NCBI GenBank assembly: GCA_023410535.1
Contig: JAEYPR010000016.1
Span: forward strand, 51,643 to 115,642
Source: Bacillota bacterium
Lineage (GTDB): Bacteria; Bacillota; UBA4882; UBA8346
DNA: 64,000 nucleotides
Direction of reading: 5' to 3'
The notes beneath the pieces were generated by a model. It was not told the origin of the DNA, did not search any database, and saw only the letters and a program-made list of their open reading frames with translations. Each line of letters begins with the position of its first letter. Within the stretch, counting starts at the first letter, position 1. Shown in pieces: positions 9,129 to 16,581 of this stretch. A program made the position numbers and the translations under genes.

Positions 9129-9183
9129 ATACTTTATAACAACTAAATTATAGAATGTGACGGTCAATTTCGATACAATCACA
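9129..9183 (+). promoter_or_regulatory. Promoter/operator shared with the 12239 operon (copy 1)
   Basis: This 55-base segment aligns without gaps to 12037-12091 with 39 identities by my count. The left part is ATACTTTATAACAA; the right part carries a -10-like element within TCGATACAATCACA (TACAAT at 9174-9179). At the -35 position there is only TAGAAT, a poor match, as expected for an activator-dependent promoter whose activator sits on the conserved upstream block. Transcription would run into the solute-binding-protein gene at 9441 through a leader of roughly 250 bases. The AraC-type protein encoded at 11083-11922, between the two copies, is the natural candidate activator (inference). Confidence 0.6.
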
Positions 9184-9440
9184 GTAAAGGCAGCGCAGGG
9201 ATTACCATTTAAACACTGTTAATCGCGCCGGCTACCTTGCCGATGGTTTAGTGTCCGACCGATTGTAACCACGCTTCGCGTCATGGCTTCATCCGGTTGG
9301 GCAACTTCGTAGTTTACAGTGATCTGAATTGGTTCTGCGTTTCAATTTTAACAATTTATTAAATACAGATCATCCGAAGCGGGGGTGGATGACGCCAGAC
9401 AAAACGTTTTTGGTCTACTAAACGATAAGGAGTGTTTATT
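9184..9440 (+). other. Long untranslated leader, no gene seen
   Basis: About 255 bases between the conserved promoter block and the ATG at 9441. I see no ORF with a ribosome binding site and no recognised riboswitch. Possible base pairing such as CATCC with GGATG near 9370-9390 is too short to call. The stretch ends with the AAGGAG site at 9427-9432 that serves the binding-protein gene. Confidence 0.4.
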
Positions 9441-11018
9441 ATGTCGAAAAAGTTTCTCAAGTTCGCCATTGCCTGCCTAGTCCTGGCGATTATTGTGACA
9501 CCGTTGGTCGGAGCGAAATCGATCTATCCGCTCAACACCAAAGTAACCCTGAAATATTGGATGGACTTACACCCAACCGTTTCCCCGATTGCCAAAAACT
9601 TCGGTGAAACCCCGCTGGCCAAAGAGTTGGAGAAACGCACCGGCGTGAAAGTAACTTACCTGCATCCGGCAATGAACCAGGAGCAAGAAGCGCTCAACCT
9701 GATGATCGCCGGCGGAGATCTGCCCGATGTGATCGAATACTGGTGGACCGCGTTTCCGGGCGGACCGAACTCCGCGATCAACAATGGCGCGATCTTACGT
9801 TTAAATGATGTTTACAACAAATACGCTCCCAATTTGAAAAAATACTTAAAATCCCATTCCGATTGGGATCGGATGACCAAAACCGACGAAGGCGACTATT
9901 ATGTCTTCCCGTTCTTCCGGGCGGGCGTCAGCTTGCTCGTGACCTCCGGACCGGTGATCCGCAAAGACTGGTTGGAAGAGTTGAAACTGCCGTTACCGGA
10001 GACCATTGACGATTGGTATGTCACCCTGAAAGCATTCAAAGAGAAAAAAGGCGCCACTGTGCCGCTGACTACCAGCTTAGTCAACTTGCGTTCCGACTAC
10101 GGTCCGGCGTTCGACGTCTGTGGCGACCAGTTGGGTTATTACGTTGAAAAAGGCAAAGTCAACTTCAGCTATAACACCCCGGGTTACAAAGAATTCTTGC
10201 GGACCATGAATAAATGGTACAGCGAAGGTCTGCTGGACCGGAACTTTACTCAATTCAGCAATAAAATCCGCGACGCTTACATGGTTACCGGCAAATCCGG
10301 CGCCACCGACGCCCCGGCCGCCAGCGGCATCGGCGCTTGGCTCGACGTCATGGAGAAGAAAGATCCGAAATACGATATCACCGCGACCCGTTACTGTAGC
10401 CCGAAACGGGGCCAACTGCCGCGTTTCATTCGTCACCCGCAATTCTACGGCGGAAATAACAACAAAGGCAACGCCGCGATTAGCGCTAAAGCCAAACCGG
10501 AAGCCGTCGAGGCCGCAGCCCGGATGCTCGATTACAACTATAGCCCCGAAGGCATTCGCTTAATGAACTTCGGCATTGAGAACGTCAGCTACCGGTTGGC
10601 CGGCGGCAAACCGAAATACACCGAAGCGATGATGAACGACCCGAAACTGGCCCCGGCCAATGCGCTTGCCAAATATATCCGGGCCAATTATTACGGTCCG
10701 TTCCCGCAAATTCCGGAATATTTGAGCGAATATTACTTCCGTCCGCAACAAAAAGAAGCGCAAAAGTTATGGATGCAAAACAACTACGAAAAATATCAAA
10801 TGCCGCCGGTGACCCCGAACGACAAGGAAAGCGCCGAACTGACGCGGATCATCAACGAGTTGAACACCTATGTTGAAGAAATGACCTTAAAGTTCATCAT
10901 GGGAACCGAGCCGATCAGCAATTACGACGCCTTTGTCGCCCAAACCAAAAAGTTAGGCATCGACCGCGCCCTCGAAATCTATCAAACCGCTTATGTACGG
11001 TATATGAGCCGGAAATAA
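9441..11018 (+). CDS. ABC sugar-binding protein, LplA-like (orphan)
   Basis: A 525-residue extracellular solute-binding protein of the large LplA/YtcQ type. The start is the ATG at 9441, with AAGGAG eight bases upstream; an in-frame GTG at 9432 lies inside that site and is rejected. An N-terminal signal peptide (lysines, then AIACLVLAIIVTPLVGA) is followed by the mature domain, with GGDLPDVIEYWW typical of the family. The cysteine in the hydrophobic core does not form a proper lipobox. Proteins of this type deliver oligouronides or oligosaccharides to CUT1 permeases, but no permease genes adjoin this one. Its promoter motif is shared with the sugar-acid operon at 12239, so the ligand is probably related to that pathway (inference). 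Confidence 0.85.
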   Translation: MSKKFLKFAIACLVLAIIVTPLVGAKSIYPLNTKVTLKYWMDLHPTVSPIAKNFGETPLAKELEKRTGVKVTYLHPAMNQEQEALNLMIAGGDLPDVIEYWWTAFPGGPNSAINNGAILRLNDVYNKYAPNLKKYLKSHSDWDRMTKTDEGDYYVFPFFRAGVSLLVTSGPVIRKDWLEELKLPLPETIDDWYVTLKAFKEKKGATVPLTTSLVNLRSDYGPAFDVCGDQLGYYVEKGKVNFSYNTPGYKEFLRTMNKWYSEGLLDRNFTQFSNKIRDAYMVTGKSGATDAPAASGIGAWLDVMEKKDPKYDITATRYCSPKRGQLPRFIRHPQFYGGNNNKGNAAISAKAKPEAVEAAARMLDYNYSPEGIRLMNFGIENVSYRLAGGKPKYTEAMMNDPKLAPANALAKYIRANYYGPFPQIPEYLSEYYFRPQQKEAQKLWMQNNYEKYQMPPVTPNDKESAELTRIINELNTYVEEMTLKFIMGTEPISNYDAFVAQTKKLGIDRALEIYQTAYVRYMSRK

Positions 11019-11041
11019 GCCAAAGCATCCTTGCGATGAAG

Positions 11042-11067
11042 AACCCCACGGCCATGGCCGTGGGGTT
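11042..11067. terminator. Bidirectional Rho-independent terminator
   Basis: Perfect palindrome of 26 bases with stem arms AACCCCACGGCCA and its complement, followed by a T-rich run. It lies between the convergent solute-binding-protein gene and the AraC regulator gene and can serve both. Confidence 0.85.
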
Positions 11068-11082
11068 TGTTGTCTTGCTTGA

Positions 11083-11922
11083 TTACGACGATTTGATCTT
11101 CTTGCGATACTGATACGGGGTTACGCCTTCGTACTTCTTGAAAATCCGGATAAAATGATTGATATTGTTGAAACCCGCCGACATTCCCACTTCGGTGATG
11201 TCCTCCATGGTATAAAACAATAAGTCCTTCGCTTTCGAGATCCGTTGCAAAATCAGGTACTCTTTAAAGGAAAACCCGGTGACTTTTTTGAAGAGATGGG
11301 ACAGGTAATACATGTCGATGAAATGCTCTTTGGCGACATCCTGAAGATTAATGTCGTTTTGACAATTGTTCTCAAGGTATTTTTGAATCTCCAACACCAG
11401 CGCATCGGTCTTATTCAGCGTCGGGATCGGGAAGAAGTCACTGTAACTGCGGTATAACGAAACAATGAACAACCGGAACAACGAGCGGAGATTCACTTCC
11501 CAATACGCTTTCTCGGGCGTCATCTCCTCCCGCATCTGATTGAGCAAGGAGAACAGCTTGGCGTTGTCCTCGACCGAAAGCTGCAAAAGATGGCTGAAAT
11601 AATCGGGCCGGTTGCGAAAGACCGACGACAACACCGGGTCTTTAATGGCCGAATTGAAATATTCCGGTTTAAAGACGATGCAATACCGTTCATAGGGGAT
11701 CTCCAAGGTCCGCCAATGATGTTTCTCCAGGTTGCTGATGGCCAGCAAACTATGGGGTCCCGCCTGATAAACCCGGTTGTTGACGGTAACTTCGGCCTTG
11801 CCCTGAATGATATAGATGAACTCATAGAAGTTATGAAAATGAGGCTCTTTCACCTTGGGCCCTTCGGTGAAATGATGGACGATATCCAGGCCCCGCGTGT
11901 GAAACTGCATGCTATTGCTCAT
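11083..11922 (-). CDS. AraC-family regulator with N-terminal cupin
   Basis: A 279-residue one-component regulator. The N-terminal cupin sensor carries PHFHNFYEFIYIIQGKAEV (about residues 22-40). The C-terminal double helix-turn-helix has DVAKEHFIDMYYLSHLFKK and EVGMSAGFNNINHFIRIFKK, followed by GVTPYQYRK. The ATG at 11922 is preceded by AGAGGTGG. It is convergent with the binding-protein gene and divergent from the operon at 12239. The two copies of the 55-base promoter motif lie on either side of it, one before 9441 and one in its own upstream region. It is therefore the likely activator of both units in response to a sugar acid (inference). Confidence 0.9.
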   Translation of the reverse strand: MSNSMQFHTRGLDIVHHFTEGPKVKEPHFHNFYEFIYIIQGKAEVTVNNRVYQAGPHSLLAISNLEKHHWRTLEIPYERYCIVFKPEYFNSAIKDPVLSSVFRNRPDYFSHLLQLSVEDNAKLFSLLNQMREEMTPEKAYWEVNLRSLFRLFIVSLYRSYSDFFPIPTLNKTDALVLEIQKYLENNCQNDINLQDVAKEHFIDMYYLSHLFKKVTGFSFKEYLILQRISKAKDLLFYTMEDITEVGMSAGFNNINHFIRIFKKYEGVTPYQYRKKIKSS

Positions 11923-12036
11923 AATTTACCACCTCTTGATTAGCCCCCTTCGCCGTGTAGCAATGCCGGAAACAAACATGAGGAACCGGACAGCAAGCCA
12001 TGTTTCATGTTCAGTTTGGTATAACGCAAGAAAGGT

Positions 12037-12091
12037 ATACTTTACAACAAGTAATTTCTAGAAATCAAGATGAATTATCGATATAATCACA
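12037..12091 (+). promoter_or_regulatory. Promoter/operator shared with the 9441 gene (copy 2)
   Basis: Gap-free partner of 9129-9183. The conserved upstream block is ATACTTTACAACAA, the -10 element is TATAAT at 12082-12087 within TCGATATAATCACA, and the -35 position reads only TAGAAA. The leader to the ATG at 12239 is about 145 bases. The better -10 of this copy suggests a stronger promoter. The intergenic space also contains the upstream region of the divergent AraC gene. Confidence 0.6.
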
Positions 12092-12238
12092 AATAGAGGA
12101 TATTTCTGAATTGATTATAACACTCGATTGGCTTGGATACACTTAAAATTTGCACAAACTTGACTTCATTCCGATTTAATCAAAAGAAATATCGGCCAAT
12201 CCGCGAAAAACTTAAGCTTTGAAAAGAGGTAACCACCG

Positions 12239-13237
12239 ATGAGAGTTTCCTACGGTCAACTGTTCAACGAATTGCAACGCGTCCTCTTAAAATTAGGCTT
12301 CACCCCCGAACGGGCCGAGCTTTGCGCCAAACTCTTCACCGACGCGAGCCGGGACGGGGTATACACTCATGGTTTAAACCGTTTTCCCCGGTTTGTCAAT
12401 AATATCAAAGGCGGTTATATCGACATCCACGCTGAACCGGTCAAACTTGAAACGGTCGGCGCCATTGAGCGTTGGGACGGCGGGCTGGGACCCGGCAACC
12501 TCAACGCCTACTTTGCCATGGACCGCGCCATTGCCCTTGCCAAACAGCACGGGATCGGCTGCGTCGCCTTGCGTAACACCCACCACTGGATGCGCCCGGG
12601 GGCATACGGTTTACAAGCCGCCGACGCCGGTTGCATCGGAATTTGTTGGACCAACACCGTTCCCAACATGCCGCCCTGGGGCGCCAAGGATCCCAAGCTG
12701 GGCAACAATCCGGTTGTCTTCGCGGTCCCCCGGCCGGAAGGCCATATCGTCTTGGATATGGCGGCCTCCATGTTCTCCTACGGCAAACTGGAATCCTACG
12801 CCCGTCACAATGAACCGTTGCCGGTTGACGGCGGTTTTGACAGCGCCGGCAATTTAACCCGCGACGCGCAAGCAATCATCGAATCCCAACAGCCCCTGCC
12901 GATCGGCTGTTGGAAAGGTTCCGGGCTTTCACTCCTGTTGGACATGATCGCCTTTATTCTCTCCGGCGGCCAATCGGCGCTGGAGATTGGAAAACAACCG
13001 GTTGAAATGGGACTCTCCCAAACCTTTATCGCCATGGATATCACCCGTTTCTCCGGTCAAGAACAGATCCTTAACGCGCTCAACGCGACCATTGACGATC
13101 TCCATCGCGCCACCCCCATGCGCGAAGGCGGCAAGATCTCGTATCCCGGGGAACGGATGCTGCAAACCCGTAAGGAAAACCTGGAAAAAGGAATACCGGT
13201 CGAACCGGTCTATTGGGAACAGCTTTTGCAAATGTAA
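12239..13237 (+). CDS. dlgD: 2,3-diketo-L-gulonate reductase (DlgD/YiaK family)
   Basis: A 332-residue member of the LDH2/malate-lactate dehydrogenase family and the same length as E. coli YiaK. The match is close throughout: THGLNRFPRF with the catalytic-position histidine at residue 44, LRNTHHWMRPG, GICWTNT followed by MPPWGAK, and LPVDGGFD. YiaK/DlgD uses NADH to reduce 2,3-diketo-L-gulonate to 3-keto-L-gulonate in the cytoplasm. It is the first gene of a five-gene plus-strand operon behind the shared 55-base promoter motif. None of the usual downstream ulaD/sgbH-type genes are present, so the natural substrate may be another 2-keto sugar acid. Family certain, substrate less so. Confidence 0.85.
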   Translation: MRVSYGQLFNELQRVLLKLGFTPERAELCAKLFTDASRDGVYTHGLNRFPRFVNNIKGGYIDIHAEPVKLETVGAIERWDGGLGPGNLNAYFAMDRAIALAKQHGIGCVALRNTHHWMRPGAYGLQAADAGCIGICWTNTVPNMPPWGAKDPKLGNNPVVFAVPRPEGHIVLDMAASMFSYGKLESYARHNEPLPVDGGFDSAGNLTRDAQAIIESQQPLPIGCWKGSGLSLLLDMIAFILSGGQSALEIGKQPVEMGLSQTFIAMDITRFSGQEQILNALNATIDDLHRATPMREGGKISYPGERMLQTRKENLEKGIPVEPVYWEQLLQM

Positions 13238-13266
13238 TCCCTGCAATTACAAAGGAGGCAGCTTCC

Positions 13267-14043
13267 TTGACTATCCATACCGGCTTGGTTTCAGCGACAT
13301 TTCGCAAGTTGGAACCGGCGGCGATCATCGGCCTGGCGCAAGCGGCGGGACTTCAGGGAATCGAATGGAGCGCCGAACCTCATGTCCCCGCGGGTGATCT
13401 CGCCACGGCCAAAATGGTTTACCAGCAAACGGTCACGGCCGGATTGAAGGTCGCCGCTTATGGTTCCTATTACCGGATCGGCTGTCAGCCGAACGGTCCG
13501 GAACAATTCCAAGCGGTGCTCGATTCAGCCGTAACGCTCCACGCGCCCACCATTCGGGTCTGGGCCGGCGACCGCTCCTCGCAAGCGGCGGATGCAGACT
13601 GGTGGGAGCAAGTTGTGACCGAGTCGCGCGCAATTGCCGATCGCGCCGCAGCGGCCGGGATCACTCTCTCTTATGAATATCATCGCAATACGCTAACCGA
13701 CTGCAACGAGGCGGCAGTCCGTTTATTACGGCAAGTCAACCATCCCAACGTCCGGAGCTATTGGCAACCGCCGCTCCCTTACGACACTGCGGCAAGAGCG
13801 GCGGGTTTGGAGCAGATCCAACCGTTTTTGACCCATCTCCATGTTTTCCAGTGGGAAGGGCATAGTACCACCCGCCTACCCCTGGCAAACGGCGTCGCGG
13901 ACTGGTCGCAATATTTCAAAATTGCCGCCGACGCAACCGAACGCTACGCCCTGTTGGAATTTGTAATGAACGACGCGCCGGAACAGTTTTTGCAAGACGC
14001 GCGCACGTTAAAAGAACTGGTTTCCAAGCTCAATTCCCACTGA
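13267..14043 (+). CDS. Sugar-phosphate isomerase/epimerase-like TIM barrel
   Basis: A 258-residue protein of the AP-endonuclease-2/xylose-isomerase-like fold. I start it at the TTG at 13267 because AAAGGAGG (13251-13258) lies eight bases upstream and the longer frame would run into dlgD. Conserved strand ends are visible: GLQGIEWSAEPH near residue 30, SYEYHRNTLTD with a metal-ligand-type glutamate, and LTHLHVFQW near residue 195. Such proteins isomerise or epimerise keto sugars and sugar acids, usually with a divalent metal. It follows dlgD by 29 bases. No specific substrate can be read from the sequence. Confidence 0.8.
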   Translation: MTIHTGLVSATFRKLEPAAIIGLAQAAGLQGIEWSAEPHVPAGDLATAKMVYQQTVTAGLKVAAYGSYYRIGCQPNGPEQFQAVLDSAVTLHAPTIRVWAGDRSSQAADADWWEQVVTESRAIADRAAAAGITLSYEYHRNTLTDCNEAAVRLLRQVNHPNVRSYWQPPLPYDTAARAAGLEQIQPFLTHLHVFQWEGHSTTRLPLANGVADWSQYFKIAADATERYALLEFVMNDAPEQFLQDARTLKELVSKLNSH

Positions 14044-14074
14044 CTATCTATGTCGCGCGAAAGGAACAAAGTTT

Positions 14075-15295
14075 ATGGCCAATCTGTTTGTGAAATCATT
14101 ACAGCTGATGAATCCCTTTGTCATCGCATCCAGTCCCGCCACCCACGGTCTTCATGCCGTTTTGAAAAGCGCCCGCGCGCTTCCCGGCGCGATTGCCATG
14201 CGCAATTTCGGACATGGCGCCGGCGGCGGCAGTTATACCGCTCCTTCCGGCGCGGCGATGCGCGCTGGAGCGCCGGCCATTCAAAGTCACGGTTTGGGGA
14301 CCCGGATCCAAGATCCCTTTCCATCCTTTGAATCCTTTTGCGAAGGGGTGGCCGAGACCCGCAAACGAATGCCGCCCGAGGTGAAGTTATGGGTCTCGGT
14401 GGGACATTATAGCGATATTGTTTCCGGCAAAGCCTGGGAAAAAGACTGGACTCGGCAAGCGATCGAAATGGAACGGGCCGGCGCCGACGCCGTCGAACTC
14501 CATTTCAACACGCCCGGGGTAGCGGTTGGCCGCAACCGGATCTTTGACTATTACCGGTTGGTCTATCATGCGACCAAGCTGATAAAACAAGCTGTGAAGA
14601 TTCCGGTCATGGTTAAACTGCCGGTGGAAGCCTGCGATCCGTTGCGGGCGATGGAAGCCGCGGTGCATGCCGGCGCCGACGCCATCGGCCCGACTGCCCG
14701 TTGGAAAGCTTTTGTTTTTGATCTGGACTGGCGCACCACCTTAGCCCGTCCCGGCGCCGGATACGGCGGGACGCAAGCGTTGCCGATCATCTGTTATAAC
14801 GTGGCCGAAGCCCGGCAAGCGGGTCTCACTACGCCCATGTACGCCGGAGGCGGCGTCTTCTCCTGGGAGGCCGCCGCAAAACTGCTGATGGCTGGCAGCG
14901 AGGCCGTTCAGTTAGGTAGTTTAGCCTGTTGTCTCGGCCCCGGCGCGGTGACTGAAACCATTCAAGGTTTGGAACGCTGGATGGACCGGCAAGGTTATCC
15001 CGATAGCGACAGTCTCTGCGGCGCGGCATTGCAATTGTTCAACCTTCCTTCCGAGGTCTCGGAACGCAGAGTCAAAGCGGTTGGCAGGGCTTTCAAACAA
15101 GCGGCAGTGGAGCCCTCGCGCTGCACCGGCTGTGGAAAATGCGTTGACTCCTGTTGGTACCAAGGAATTAGCCTGCTCAACGGAAAAGCGTGCAAAACTC
15201 AGCAATGCATCGGTTGCAGCTACTGTTTTCAAGTCTGCCCCACCGGCGCCTTGCAAGTCGATACCGGCGGCATCTTGACTGCGGCGACTGAATAA
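14075..15295 (+). CDS. Dihydroorotate-dehydrogenase-like flavoprotein fused to 2x[4Fe-4S] ferredoxin
   Basis: A 406-residue cytoplasmic protein. Residues 1-330 form a PreA/DHOD-type FMN barrel with NPFVIASSPATHG at the start, VPVMVKLP-like IPVMVKLPVEA in the middle, and phosphate-binding PMYAGGGVFSW. The C terminus has CTGCGKCVDSCW and CIGCSYCFQVCP, two ferredoxin clusters; the first motif ends CW instead of CP. PreA-type enzymes show N-x-S-C-P, whose cysteine region is catalytic; here the equivalent reads ELHFNTPG, with no cysteine. No PreT-like partner is encoded nearby. It is therefore unlikely to be a dihydropyrimidine dehydrogenase. An iron-sulfur-linked redox step on a sugar-acid intermediate is inference. 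ATG at 14075, with AAAGGA nine bases upstream. Confidence 0.8.
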   Translation: MANLFVKSLQLMNPFVIASSPATHGLHAVLKSARALPGAIAMRNFGHGAGGGSYTAPSGAAMRAGAPAIQSHGLGTRIQDPFPSFESFCEGVAETRKRMPPEVKLWVSVGHYSDIVSGKAWEKDWTRQAIEMERAGADAVELHFNTPGVAVGRNRIFDYYRLVYHATKLIKQAVKIPVMVKLPVEACDPLRAMEAAVHAGADAIGPTARWKAFVFDLDWRTTLARPGAGYGGTQALPIICYNVAEARQAGLTTPMYAGGGVFSWEAAAKLLMAGSEAVQLGSLACCLGPGAVTETIQGLERWMDRQGYPDSDSLCGAALQLFNLPSEVSERRVKAVGRAFKQAAVEPSRCTGCGKCVDSCWYQGISLLNGKACKTQQCIGCSYCFQVCPTGALQVDTGGILTAATE

Positions 15296-15319
15296 TCGTT
15301 TTTGGTAAAGGCGGGTACG

Positions 15320-16552
15320 ATGATGGACGCGATTCGAATTGTCTTGGTGGGGATTGGCGGCTATGCCGAAAATTATGTGGACGTCTTGTTGGGACCGGAT
15401 CCCGTTGGACGGTTGGCTGGCGTCGCCGTGGTTGGGGTGGTTGATCCCTACCCCGAAAAATGTCAAAAACTAAGTCTAATCGCTGCGCGCAACATACCCA
15501 TTTACCCGAATTTAGATACGTTTTACGGAGCGCAGACTGCCGATTTGGCAGTGATTTCCACTCCGATTCATCTGCATGTCGAACAGATTTTAGCCTGTTT
15601 GGCCCATGGCAGCCATGTTCTTTGCGAGAAACCGCTTTGCGCCGTTTATCAAGACGCCAACCGGCTGTTGGCCGCTGAAAAAGCTTCCGGCAAAATGGTC
15701 GGCATCGGCTTTCAGTTATCATATTCCAATGCGGTGCAGGAACTGAAAAAAGACATTCTTGCCGGGAGCTTCGGCCGTGCCGTTCAATTCAAGTCGGTAC
15801 TCCTTCAACCGCGGGGCGAACAATATTATCAGCGGAACAATTGGGCCGGTAAGCTCAAGACCACGCAAGGCCATTGGGTGTTGGACAGTCCCGTCAGTAA
15901 CGCCTGCGCCCACCAACTTCACAACATGCTTTACCTCCTGGGCGCAACCCGGGAGACCAGCGCCATCCCGGTCGAGTTAACCGCGGAATGTTACCGGGCG
16001 TATCCGCTAATCGAAAATTACGACACCGCCGCCATTCGTTGCACCACGACCGCCGGGACCGAGCTGTTGTTCTACACGTCGCTTGCCTATCAAGGCGCGA
16101 AAAAATACGGACCGTATAGTGAGTATCGTTTTGAACATGCGGTTGTCTATCATGATCATGGGAATGACGAAAACTTCTGGGTCCGTCGGGACGACGGCAC
16201 GATTAAAAACTACGGCGAACTGCCGAAAAGTGATCGCCTGCAAAAACTGTGGGACGCGCTCAACGCGGTCCGTGACGGTAAACCGCCGGCCTGCGGCATC
16301 CAGGCCGCTCTTTCCCATCTGCTCTGTGCCAACGGAGCGCAAGAAGCGCGGGAGATCGAGCCGTTACCGCAATCGACTATCGCGGTTGCCGGAGAACCCG
16401 GCAACCTGACAGTGTATATTCCGGAGATCGCCGAAATGTTTATGGACTGTTACCAGCAAGCTAAACTCCCCCATGAGATCGGGGTCCCGTGGAGCAAACC
16501 CGGGCGAAGCATCGATCTTACCCATTACGAACGCTACCCGCAATTTAGTTAA
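15320..16552 (+). CDS. Gfo/Idh/MocA-family oxidoreductase
   Basis: A 410-residue NAD(P)-dependent sugar oxidoreductase. The N-terminal Rossmann motif is VLVGIGGYAENY, the conserved CEKPL lysine-proline motif follows near residue 100, and a C-terminal alpha/beta catalytic domain follows that. The start is the ATG at 15320 behind AAAGGCGGG; an earlier in-frame TTG at 15302 precedes that site and is rejected. Members oxidise or reduce hydroxyl groups of sugars, inositols or uronates. It is fourth in the operon, 24 bases after the DHOD-ferredoxin gene. Substrate unknown. Confidence 0.85.
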   Translation: MMDAIRIVLVGIGGYAENYVDVLLGPDPVGRLAGVAVVGVVDPYPEKCQKLSLIAARNIPIYPNLDTFYGAQTADLAVISTPIHLHVEQILACLAHGSHVLCEKPLCAVYQDANRLLAAEKASGKMVGIGFQLSYSNAVQELKKDILAGSFGRAVQFKSVLLQPRGEQYYQRNNWAGKLKTTQGHWVLDSPVSNACAHQLHNMLYLLGATRETSAIPVELTAECYRAYPLIENYDTAAIRCTTTAGTELLFYTSLAYQGAKKYGPYSEYRFEHAVVYHDHGNDENFWVRRDDGTIKNYGELPKSDRLQKLWDALNAVRDGKPPACGIQAALSHLLCANGAQEAREIEPLPQSTIAVAGEPGNLTVYIPEIAEMFMDCYQQAKLPHEIGVPWSKPGRSIDLTHYERYPQFS

Positions 16553-16581
16553 CAGACACTTCAAGCTGAGGAGGAATCGAG

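Noticed and set aside
10077..10442. 121-residue minus-strand ORF inside the solute-binding-protein gene
   Set aside because: It has no ribosome binding site and lies fully opposite a clear gene; G+C-rich codons often leave the opposite frame open.
12501..12875. Several opposite-strand ORFs within dlgD
   Set aside because: Arginine-rich shadow translations of a well-recognised gene.
14921..15722. Two 181-residue minus-strand ORFs over the DHOD-ferredoxin and Gfo/Idh genes
   Set aside because: They are antisense to two clear family members, show no motif and have no ribosome binding site.
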